In this document: piece by piece, positions 25,790-33,033 of the stretch
Layout of the letters: every line of letters begins with the position of its first letter
Position numbering within the stretch: the first letter of the stretch is position 1
Assembly (NCBI GenBank): GCA_030426465.1
Contig: JAUHYK010000012.1
Location: forward strand, 1 to 64,000
Length of the DNA stretch: 64,000 bases
Source: Alphaproteobacteria bacterium
GTDB lineage: Bacteria; Pseudomonadota; Alphaproteobacteria; Caulobacterales; Parvularculaceae
Direction of reading: 5' to 3'
Position numbers and translations under genes: made by a program
The notes under the pieces: generated by a model
Told to the model about the DNA's origin: nothing
What the model saw: the letters and a program-made list of their open reading frames with translations, nothing else
Databases searched by the model: none

Positions 25790-26539
25790 TCATATTTGGG
25801 CGAGGCCACCGTCCACAAACACTTCGCTGCCTGTCATAAAACTGCTGTCGTCTGAAGCAAGAAAGGCGGCAACTGCGGCCGTTTCCTGAGGGGCCCCAAT
25901 TCGACCAAGCGGCGTCAGTTTCTTGTAGTCGTCGATGATTTCTTCCTGCATGCCTGTTGATTCAAACATCTCCTGGAGCTTGACTGTTTGTGTGGCGCCC
26001 GGCGAAAGCACGTTCACCCTCACGTCTTTACCTTTGAGGTCGAGCGCCCAGCTGCGAGCAAAGTTACGAACCGCCGCTTTTGAAGCGCTGTAAACGCTCA
26101 TTGCCGGCGTCCCCTTCACTCCCACCGTTGATCCCGTCAGTATCACTGACGCCCCCCTATTCAGAAGAGGAAGCGCCTTTTGAACGGTGAACAACGTGCC
26201 CCTGACATTGATGTCAAAGGTGTAGGAATAGTGCTCGGGCGTTATCTCACCGAGAGGTGAGAAATCGCCGACGCCAGCGTTTGCAACAAGCACATCAATG
26301 CCGTTTTTCTCAGCGTTCACTGTGTGGAACAGTTTATCGAGATGTTCCAGATTAGTTATGTCGCCGCGGATAGTGCGAGCGTTGTCGCCAAGTTCAGACA
26401 GAGCCGCGTCAAGCGCGTCCTGGCGGCGGCCGAAGATAAAGACAAATGCGCCCTCGGCGACAAAACGCTTCGCGGTCTCCAGGCCGATGCCGCTGGCGCC
26501 GCCCGTTATGACGGCTGTTTTTCCTTCAAGCTTACCCAT
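25790..26539 (-). CDS. SDR family oxidoreductase
   Basis: A 249-residue classical SDR: TGGASGIG near residues 12-19, VANAGVG near 84-90, Ser in LTGSTVG, and YSASK with the catalytic Tyr and Lys. The C-terminus SSFMTGSEVFVDGGLAQI is complete. It is divergent from the HxlR regulator at 26629, which very likely controls it. Such SDR/HxlR pairs usually respond to reactive aldehydes or quinones. The substrate is unknown. Confidence 0.88.
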   Translation of the reverse strand: MGKLEGKTAVITGGASGIGLETAKRFVAEGAFVFIFGRRQDALDAALSELGDNARTIRGDITNLEHLDKLFHTVNAEKNGIDVLVANAGVGDFSPLGEITPEHYSYTFDINVRGTLFTVQKALPLLNRGASVILTGSTVGVKGTPAMSVYSASKAAVRNFARSWALDLKGKDVRVNVLSPGATQTVKLQEMFESTGMQEEIIDDYKKLTPLGRIGAPQETAAVAAFLASDDSSFMTGSEVFVDGGLAQI

Positions 26540-26628
26540 GGGTTTGAACTCCTTTGTCTTGGGTTGCGCTCAAAGTTGGGGTATGATCACTCATGGACAA
26601 GTATGCACCTTTTGGTAAGTAAGAAAAT

Positions 26629-27003
26629 ATGAGCGTGAAACGAACTGTTGAGCCCTCTTTCATTTGTGGCCTCGATGCTGCGATCCGGATTATGGGTGGA
26701 AAATGGAAACCCCTGATCCTGTTTTTCCTGCAAAAAGGCCCACAACGATATGGCGAACTCAAGCGCCTGGTGCGGGGCGTCAGCGATAAGATGCTTATCC
26801 AGCAGTTGAAAGAAATGGAGCTGCACGGCGTCATTTCGCGCACTGACTACAAGGAGATTCCGCCAAGAGTTGACTATTCCCTCACGCCGCTTGGCCAATC
26901 TCTGATTAAGGCCATGTCACCCTTATGTCGCTGGGGAGAGAAAAACACTTCGGCGATCGCGGGGGCCCTCTCAAAACAACAAGCAGCCGATGCACGCAGT
27001 TGA
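26629..27003 (+). CDS. HxlR family transcriptional regulator
   Basis: A 124-residue HxlR-type winged-helix regulator. The domain runs from CGLDAAIRIMGGKWKPLILF through RYGELKRLVRGVSDKMLIQQ to RVDYSLTPLGQSLI. The cysteine just before the first helix is in the position used for redox or electrophile sensing in members of this family; a second Cys is in the C-terminal part. It is divergent from the SDR at 25790, its likely target. A TACC-like half site (26606-26617) in the intergenic region is weaker than the MarR-type sites. Confidence 0.87.
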   Translation: MSVKRTVEPSFICGLDAAIRIMGGKWKPLILFFLQKGPQRYGELKRLVRGVSDKMLIQQLKEMELHGVISRTDYKEIPPRVDYSLTPLGQSLIKAMSPLCRWGEKNTSAIAGALSKQQAADARS

Positions 27004-27116
27004 GTTTGGCGAACAACGATCTGAAGATTGCATTTCATCTACTGAATATAGGTTCGTGGGCGGGCGGATGCTCTCTCAAAGTTTGATTCGGCTCATACTG
27101 TATAAAAGCAATCGGC

Positions 27117-27296
27117 CTACCGACCATTCCAAACTGGCTGCCGCTTTTCCAAGAACGCGCTGACGCCTTCCTGCTTGTCGGCGGTAGAAAAAAGCAGGGA
27201 GAAAGTCTGGCGCTCAAAAGCGAGGTGGGCGGCGTGAGGCATCTCGAACGCGGCGTTGAACACGGCTTTCGCCTGCTGCATGGCAAGCGGCGCGCG
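27117..27296 (-). pseudogene. C-terminal stub of an enoyl-CoA hydratase (paaF copy)
   Basis: The minus-strand frame ending at 27117 encodes RAPLAMQQAKAVFNAAF followed by LAFERQTFSLLFST and AFLEKRQPVW, matching the last 60 or so residues of PaaF at 40895-41674 with about nine substitutions. Upstream of 27296 the resemblance stops, so roughly 200 codons are absent. It lies directly after the E3 gene of the 2-oxoacid dehydrogenase operon on the same strand. It is a remnant of a duplication or rearrangement, or the tail of an old beta-oxidation gene of that operon. Confidence 0.85.
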
Positions 27297-27380
27297 CGGT
27301 CGCCGATCCGGCGGCGGCATCTCGCGCAACGCGCTTTCCGACGAAATCGCCTGCCTGATCATCGGATCCCCGGCGACGGA

Positions 27381-28775
27381 TTAAATGTGGATCGGCGCGC
27401 TGCGCACCGCCATCGCCGCCTCTTTCAGCGCCTCGGCATGGGTGGGATGCGCGTGACATGCATAGGCGATATCTTCCGAAGATCCGCCGAATTCCATGAG
27501 CTGGGCCGCTTGTGCGATCATGGAGCCGGCAAGCTCCCCGATAATATGAACGCCAAGGACGCGGTCGGTCTGTTCACAACAAACGACCTTCACAAATCCT
27601 GAGGTTTCGCTCATTGTTTTGGCGCGGCTGTTCGCGGCGAAAGGAAATTTCCCGACCCGAACGGGCCCCCGCGCCTCAGCCTCCTCCTGCGTAAGACCGA
27701 CGCTGGCGATCTCAGGACGCGTGTAAACGACGCTCGGAATAACCTCATGGTTCACGACGCCATCGCCCCCCGCAATGTTATCCGCGACAGCGATGCCTTC
27801 ATCTTCTGCGCGATGGGCAAGCATCGGCCCCTTGATGACATCCCCGATGGCGTAGACGCCAGGCTGCGATGTCCGGAAGCCTTCGTCTACAAAAATGAGC
27901 CCCCGCTGGTCTGCTTTCACGCCCGCCGTGTCGAGATCAAGCCCCGCCGTATGCGCGCGACGGCCGATGGCGGCCAGTACATGGCTCGCTTCAACGGTTT
28001 CCTCGCCGCCTTCGCGCGTCTCAACGGCGAGGGAAACGCCCTTGTCCGTTCTCTTGCAGCTCAACACTTTGGCGTTCAGCTTCAGCCGCATGCCCTGCTT
28101 CGAGAAAAGCTGGGCCGCTTCCTTGCGCAGATCGGCGTCCATTTGCGGCAACAAGCTGTCGCTGGCTTCGATGACCGTGACCTCAGCGCCGAACCGGCGC
28201 CACACCGTGCCCAACTCGAGACCGATAACGCCGCCGCCGATAACCACGAGACTTTCCGGCGTTTGAGGAATAGACAAAGCGCTAGTGGAATCGAGAATTC
28301 GTTCATGATCGAAGGCGACGCCGGGCAGGTCCATCGGCTCAGCCCCCGTTGCGATAATGATGTTCTTCGCCCGGTAAACGTCGCCGTCGACTTCCACACG
28401 ATCAGCGCCGACAAAGCGCGCTTCGCCGGCGATCCGCGTCACGCCGTTTTTCTTGAAAAGGTAAGCGATCCCGCGGGTCAGCTCCGAAACAGTCTCATCC
28501 TTGTGGCGATGCACGTTATCAAGCGCATAGCCGACTTCGCCAAAGGAAAGACCGTGGGCGGCAAACGCGCCGGACACCGCCTGCTCGTAGATTTCAGAGG
28601 CGTGGAGAAGCGACTTCGAGGGAATGCAGCCGACATTGAGGCATGTCCCGCCAAGCGTCTCACGGCGGTCGACGCAAGCGGTCTTGAGCCCCTTTTGCGC
28701 GGCGCGAATGGCCGCGACATAGCCGCCGGGGCCGGCGCCGATGACCAGAACGTCGAATTCATCAGAGCCCGCCAT
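27381..28775 (-). CDS. Dihydrolipoyl dehydrogenase (E3)
   Basis: A 464-residue flavoprotein disulfide reductase. FAD-binding GAGPGG is at residues 13-18; the redox-active pair is Cys45 and Cys50 in GGTCLNVGCIPS; a second NAD-binding site reads GGGVIGLELG; the catalytic His lies in HAHPTHAEAL near the C-terminus. It reoxidises the lipoyl group of the E2 protein with NAD+. The ATG at 28775 overlaps the E2 stop (TGATG), so they are coupled. It is the last intact gene of the operon, and the paaF stub follows. Confidence 0.93.
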   Translation of the reverse strand: MAGSDEFDVLVIGAGPGGYVAAIRAAQKGLKTACVDRRETLGGTCLNVGCIPSKSLLHASEIYEQAVSGAFAAHGLSFGEVGYALDNVHRHKDETVSELTRGIAYLFKKNGVTRIAGEARFVGADRVEVDGDVYRAKNIIIATGAEPMDLPGVAFDHERILDSTSALSIPQTPESLVVIGGGVIGLELGTVWRRFGAEVTVIEASDSLLPQMDADLRKEAAQLFSKQGMRLKLNAKVLSCKRTDKGVSLAVETREGGEETVEASHVLAAIGRRAHTAGLDLDTAGVKADQRGLIFVDEGFRTSQPGVYAIGDVIKGPMLAHRAEDEGIAVADNIAGGDGVVNHEVIPSVVYTRPEIASVGLTQEEAEARGPVRVGKFPFAANSRAKTMSETSGFVKVVCCEQTDRVLGVHIIGELAGSMIAQAAQLMEFGGSSEDIAYACHAHPTHAEALKEAAMAVRSAPIHI

Positions 28776-29998
28776 CAGTCCTCCCACACCTCAAGAACAC
28801 GGACTAATTCCGTAAGCCATTGATTGGTTTGATGACCGTCCAGCACTCTATGATCGATCGTCAGGCTGACAAAGGCGCATGGCCGGATCTGAATCGTATC
28901 GACGCCGTCAACCTCGTAGACCTTCACCCGTTTTTCGAGCTTGCCGACGCCCAGGATCGCCGATTGGGGCTGGTTGATGATGACCGGCGACGCAACCAGC
29001 GTGCCGGAAACACCGTGATTGGAGATCGTGAAGGTGCCGCCGCGCACATCTTCCGTCTTCAGACTGTTCTTGCGCGCCTTTTCCGTCATTTCCGTGAGAC
29101 GCGCCGCGACGCCCTTCAAGGACAGATCCTGGCACTGCTTGATGACCGGAACCACAAGGCCCTTGTCGCCAAGCGCGGTTCCCACGCCGATATTGACGTC
29201 ACTGAAAACCTCAAGAAAGTCGTCATGCCAACGGCTGTTCACTGTCGGCACGGCGCGCATGGCCGAAACACAGGCGCAAACGATATACGCCGTGAAGGTC
29301 AAATTCACGCCGGCTTTCTTGTATTCCGCCTTGTGCTTGTCGCGGTGCTTGATGATGGCGCTGAAGTCCGCCTCGAAAACCGCAGTGACATGCGGCGCCG
29401 CCGTCACCGAGTGCGACATGTGCTCGGCGATGGCGCGCCGCATATTGTCATGGGGAATGCGCTGCGCGCCGGACGCCGTTTCGGAAGAAGACGGCGCAGC
29501 GCGCCCCGGCGCGGACGCAGCCGAGCCCACGGCCGCATTGTGGCGCTCCACATCGTCCCGGGTGATGCGCCCGCCGCGCCCTGTTCCCTTAATGGCGTTG
29601 GCATTGAGGTTGTAGGTTTTGAGCGCTTTCTTGACGGCGGGAGAAAGGAACGCAGGCTTAATGTCGCGATCCTGGGCTTCGGCCCACTCTTCGTCATGGG
29701 GGGCTGCGAATACCGGGGGCGCCTTCGCAGCGTCTTGAGGCGCAGCGTCCCGCGCTCCCGCCTGCGCGCCAGGCTCGATCCGGCCGAGAACCGCGCCCGG
29801 GGTCGCCTCGTCATCCGTATTCAGAAGTATTTCCTTCAACACGCCGGTTGCCGGCGCCGGCACTTCCTGCGCAACCTTGTCCGTTTCAAGCTCGACGAGC
29901 GGCGCGTCTTCCGTAATGACGTCGCCGACTTTCGCCAGCCAGCTCCTGACAACGGCTTTCGTGCCCTCTTGCTCTTCAGGGACTAGAATATCTATCAT
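28775..29998 (-). CDS. Dihydrolipoamide acyltransferase (E2)
   Basis: A 407-residue E2 subunit. It has one lipoyl domain with Lys41 in ETDKVA, an Ala/Pro/Asp-rich linker, a peripheral-subunit-binding domain (SPAVKKALKTYNLNANAIKG) near residue 120, and a catalytic domain ending in DHRVLDG with His383 and Asp387. It transfers the acyl group from E1 to CoA. The operon context with a fused E1 and the lack of PDH-type E1 points to a branched-chain or related 2-oxoacid complex. Start at 29998, ten bases after the E1 stop. Confidence 0.92.
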   Translation of the reverse strand: MIDILVPEEQEGTKAVVRSWLAKVGDVITEDAPLVELETDKVAQEVPAPATGVLKEILLNTDDEATPGAVLGRIEPGAQAGARDAAPQDAAKAPPVFAAPHDEEWAEAQDRDIKPAFLSPAVKKALKTYNLNANAIKGTGRGGRITRDDVERHNAAVGSAASAPGRAAPSSSETASGAQRIPHDNMRRAIAEHMSHSVTAAPHVTAVFEADFSAIIKHRDKHKAEYKKAGVNLTFTAYIVCACVSAMRAVPTVNSRWHDDFLEVFSDVNIGVGTALGDKGLVVPVIKQCQDLSLKGVAARLTEMTEKARKNSLKTEDVRGGTFTISNHGVSGTLVASPVIINQPQSAILGVGKLEKRVKVYEVDGVDTIQIRPCAFVSLTIDHRVLDGHQTNQWLTELVRVLEVWED

Positions 29999-30007
29999 GG
30001 CTACGGC

Positions 30008-32101
30008 CTAAAATGAGAGGAGTTTTTCGATTTCATCGACAATTCTGTCGGCCGACGGCACCGCCCAGTTCAACAGTTCCGGATGGTGCGGACTTGGAAT
30101 GTCGGGCATCGTCAGACGCGCCACGGGCGCGTCAAGATCGGTAAACGCCCGGTCCGCAATCGTCGCGGCGATTTCGGCGCCGAAGCCGGCGGTTCGCAAA
30201 TCTTCATGCACGATCAGGCAGCGATTGGTCTTTGCGATGGATGCAAGCACAGCACTCTCGTCCCAGGGCGCCAGCGTGCGCAGATCGAGAATGTCAACAC
30301 TGCGGCCGGCCTTTTCGGCAGCCTCTTCGCAGCGTTTAACCATGGCGCCCCAGCTGACAATGGTAAGCGCATCGCCCTCTCTCGTGCGCTTCGCGCGGCC
30401 GAACGGAAGTACATATTCATCGCCCGGATAAGCGCGCCGCGCCCATGCATCGTCAAGCATGGCTCGGTGCTCCAGAAACATCACGGGGTCGTCCCCGCGC
30501 AGCGCCGCTCGCAACAACCCGACCGCGTCTTCCGCATTCGATGGAACCGCGACGCGCCAGCCCGGCGAGTGCACATATTGAACTTCGTTGGTCTGGCTGT
30601 GCCACGGATCGCCGCATTTAAAGAACCCGACCGGCATGCGCACCACCATGGGCGCCGCAAAGCGATTGCGCGTGCGCCACCGCATGGTGCCGCAATCATT
30701 GATCTGCTCCACGGCCGGGTCGGCGTATTTGCGGAATTGTATTTCCGGCACCGGAAGCAACCCGGCCGCCGCCATGCCGACGGCGCGGCCGATAATGCCT
30801 TCTTCCGACAAGCTGGTGTCAAAGACGCGATCGACGCCGTATTTCTCCTGAAGCCCCAGCGTCACGCCGTGAACCCCGCCTTTCGGTCCGATATCCTCAC
30901 CAAACACGACCATGCGCGGATTCAGCTTCAACTCGTGATCAAGCGTGCGACGGATCGCCGTCACCATATTGATCCTGGAGCCCTCCGGCGCAGGCGTTTC
31001 CATGCCTTGCGGCGGCGTGAAAGCGCCGCGCATCCCGCCCATCTTTTGCGGCTCCTCATCGGAGAAGACGAAGCGCGTCACATCTTCCGGCGCGGAAGGG
31101 CTGGTCGCGTCCGCGGCTTCAACGGCGGCGGCGATCTCTTCTCTCACCCCCCTATCGGTCGCAACCCATTCGTCCTCCGACATCAGCGCCGGCACGAGCA
31201 ACTCGCGCAATTTGGGAAGCGGATCGCGCGCCCATTCCGATTGGATGGTGTCATCCGACTTGTAGGCTTGCGTATCCTGGAAACTATGCCCCTGAAGACG
31301 CGGCACGCGAAGCCGCAACAGGCATGGGCCTTCCCAGCTGCGAGTGTAATCAACCGCTTCCTTGATAAGCGCGTTCGCCTCGGTCGGCTCGGTGCCGTCG
31401 CCGGATAGAATCTTGAGATTCTTAAAGCCCCTGAGATTGGCTGCGATATCGCCGCCGGGCGTTTGAAACTCGGAGGGAACGGAGATGCCGTATCCGTTGT
31501 CCTCCACATAAAACAGAACCGGCAGTTTTTGGGTCGTCGCAATCGTTAGCGCCGACCAGAAACCGTTGGTTGCAACCGAAGCCTCTCCGCCGAGCACCAC
31601 ACCGATAGCGCCGGCATAGGCTTCGTCTTCCAGCACTTCCTTGTGGTAGCGCATAGCCTGCGCCCAACCTGCGGTCGGCGTATACTGGGCGCCGACGCCG
31701 CCGCTCATGGGCAGCGCGCTCGGACCGTTTGGATTGGGATAATTAAAAACAACGCCGATATCGCGACCATCGGAGTAACCGCCCGCCCGCCCCATGGATG
31801 ACCGCAACACATCCACAAGGTCGACGCCCAGCGTCAGCAAAATGGGCCGCGACCGGTAATAACCGCAAATAGCGTCATGCTTGTGATTAAGCTGCGCGCC
31901 GAGCAATATCTGGGAAAGATCGTGACCGCGGGCGGAAAACTGATAAAGGACCTTTTTCTGGGGGACGAGTTCGGTTTCTTCAACCTCATCAAGCGCGCGG
32001 GACATACTGATCATGCGTGCAATCCGCCGCCAATCAACCGACATATCAAGCGCATTTGCAGATAAAACGCCACTTGATATCGCCTGAGATTCCTTACCCA
32101 T
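30008..32101 (-). CDS. 2-oxoacid dehydrogenase E1, fused alpha and beta subunits
   Basis: A 697-residue thiamine-diphosphate enzyme. The N-terminal alpha part (about 1-330) has HDLSQILLGAQLNHKHDAIC, LGGEASVATNGFWSAL (the usual GDG triad of the ThDP motif reads GGE here) and VEDNGYGISVP. The beta part (about 370-697) starts INMVTAIRRTLDHELKLNPR and has VFGEDIGPKGGVHGVTLGLQ. It decarboxylates a 2-oxoacid, most likely branched-chain (Bkd type). It is first in the operon E1-E2-E3 and divergent from the Lrp/AsnC gene at 32229. A GC-rich dyad at 32112-32126 abuts its ribosome site. Confidence 0.9.
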   Translation of the reverse strand: MGKESQAISSGVLSANALDMSVDWRRIARMISMSRALDEVEETELVPQKKVLYQFSARGHDLSQILLGAQLNHKHDAICGYYRSRPILLTLGVDLVDVLRSSMGRAGGYSDGRDIGVVFNYPNPNGPSALPMSGGVGAQYTPTAGWAQAMRYHKEVLEDEAYAGAIGVVLGGEASVATNGFWSALTIATTQKLPVLFYVEDNGYGISVPSEFQTPGGDIAANLRGFKNLKILSGDGTEPTEANALIKEAVDYTRSWEGPCLLRLRVPRLQGHSFQDTQAYKSDDTIQSEWARDPLPKLRELLVPALMSEDEWVATDRGVREEIAAAVEAADATSPSAPEDVTRFVFSDEEPQKMGGMRGAFTPPQGMETPAPEGSRINMVTAIRRTLDHELKLNPRMVVFGEDIGPKGGVHGVTLGLQEKYGVDRVFDTSLSEEGIIGRAVGMAAAGLLPVPEIQFRKYADPAVEQINDCGTMRWRTRNRFAAPMVVRMPVGFFKCGDPWHSQTNEVQYVHSPGWRVAVPSNAEDAVGLLRAALRGDDPVMFLEHRAMLDDAWARRAYPGDEYVLPFGRAKRTREGDALTIVSWGAMVKRCEEAAEKAGRSVDILDLRTLAPWDESAVLASIAKTNRCLIVHEDLRTAGFGAEIAATIADRAFTDLDAPVARLTMPDIPSPHHPELLNWAVPSADRIVDEIEKLLSF

Positions 32102-32111
32102 TTTGCACCCT

Positions 32112-32126
32112 CCCGCAGCCTGCGGG
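32112..32126. promoter_or_regulatory. Dyad next to the E1 ribosome-binding site
   Basis: CCCGCAG-C-CTGCGGG. On the minus strand its 3' arm runs into GGGAGGG, the ribosome site of the E1 gene, so the RNA hairpin (CCCGC/GCGGG) could limit translation start. Confidence 0.45.
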
Positions 32127-32183
32127 TGACACTAAATACTGAGCGATAAAAATTATTTGCAAATTTTGCGATTTTTCAGGATT

Positions 32184-32203
32184 TATGGTATAATTATTCC
32201 ATA
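32184..32203. promoter_or_regulatory. Candidate Lrp/AsnC binding dyad
   Basis: TATGG and CCATA arms around a 10-bp AT-rich spacer, between the divergent E1 and Lrp/AsnC genes. It is a plausible autoregulatory site, but also AT-rich promoter sequence. Confidence 0.35.
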
Positions 32204-32228
32204 TTTAAACGATTTTTGGAGAATACGC

Positions 32229-32687
32229 ATGCACCTCACTCCGTCTCATTTGCAAATATTAGGCTACCTACAAAGGGATTGCACACTCACGACCGAGCAA
32301 TTGTCGCATGAAACAGGTGTTTCACCGACAACCCTTTGGCGTCGCATCAAAGAAATGGACGAGACCAAGGTCATTCAGGCGCGAGTTGCGTTATTGGATC
32401 CAGAACAAACAGGCCATACGATATGCGCCTTCGTTTCAGTAAATCTGCGCTCACATAGCGCCAAACACCGCACGGAATTCGAATCGTTCATACAACGCAC
32501 GCCAGAAGTCATGGCGAGCTACTTAATAACGGGCCCGTATGACTATATGCTGCATATACGTGTAAGGAGTATTCGGGAGTACGAAAAACTACTGATGGAG
32601 AAAATTCTGTCACACGCAAGCGTTGCGACGGCCTCTTCCAATCTGTCCTTGCGCCAGAACAAATACACGACTGAGTTACCTCTCTAA
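32229..32687 (+). CDS. Lrp/AsnC family transcriptional regulator
   Basis: A 152-residue Lrp-type protein: an N-terminal helix-turn-helix (LSHETGVSPTTLWRRIKEMD) and a C-terminal RAM ligand domain with CAFVSVNLRSHSAKHRTEF, LITGPYDYMLHIRV and the usual ending. ATG 32229 has GGAG eight bases upstream; the earlier ATG at 32157 would add 24 odd residues. It is divergent from the E1-E2-E3 operon, which fits control of branched-chain amino acid breakdown by an amino acid or 2-oxoacid ligand (BkdR-like). The target is inferred from placement. Confidence 0.88.
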   Translation: MHLTPSHLQILGYLQRDCTLTTEQLSHETGVSPTTLWRRIKEMDETKVIQARVALLDPEQTGHTICAFVSVNLRSHSAKHRTEFESFIQRTPEVMASYLITGPYDYMLHIRVRSIREYEKLLMEKILSHASVATASSNLSLRQNKYTTELPL

Positions 32688-32690
32688 TGC

Positions 32691-32711
32691 AGCTTTTGAC
32701 AGACAAAAGCT
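32691..32711 (+). terminator. Weak stem-loop after the Lrp/AsnC gene
   Basis: AGCTTTTG, loop ACAGA, CAAAAGCT; 8-bp stem just after the stop, but no T-run follows. From here to 32970 I see no gene. Confidence 0.4.
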
Positions 32712-32970
32712 CTTCGCACACCGCAGATCACACTGCTGAACGCTAAAACACACTTTACAAAAAGCATACATAACGCATTCTCGGTCATTCCGAGAAGCAC
32801 AAGCATACAAGAGGTTACTACGCATCGGTTTTCAAAAGCCTTCCGTAAAGGAAGATTGCGAAGGCGGGCGCATCAATCTATGCGGCGTCACGAGACCAAT
32901 GTTGAACATCTCGCACGCTCCTATAAGGCGGCGACCGAGATATGACCTCCCGGCGCATTTAACCCTCTGC

Positions 32971-33010
32971 AAAAAGAAACGGCGCAATGACAATAGCCAC
33001 TGCGCCGTTT
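32971..33010 (-). terminator. Rho-independent terminator of the TonB receptor at 33034
   Basis: Stem AAACGGCGCA / TGCGCCGTTT with a 14-base loop; read on the minus strand it is followed by CTTTTT. It lies 24 bases after the receptor's stop. Confidence 0.8.
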
Positions 33011-33033
33011 TTCTTGCCGGAGGGATGGCAAGA

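Noticed and set aside
26606-26617. CACCTTTTGGTA before the HxlR gene as a sixth MarR-type site
   Set aside because: The left arm does not pair with the right one fully, and the site may belong to HxlR itself; not counted in the regulon.
28820-31408. Long plus-strand open frames opposite the E1 and E2 genes
   Set aside because: Arg/His-rich shadow translations of GC-rich genes with unmistakable family motifs on the other strand.
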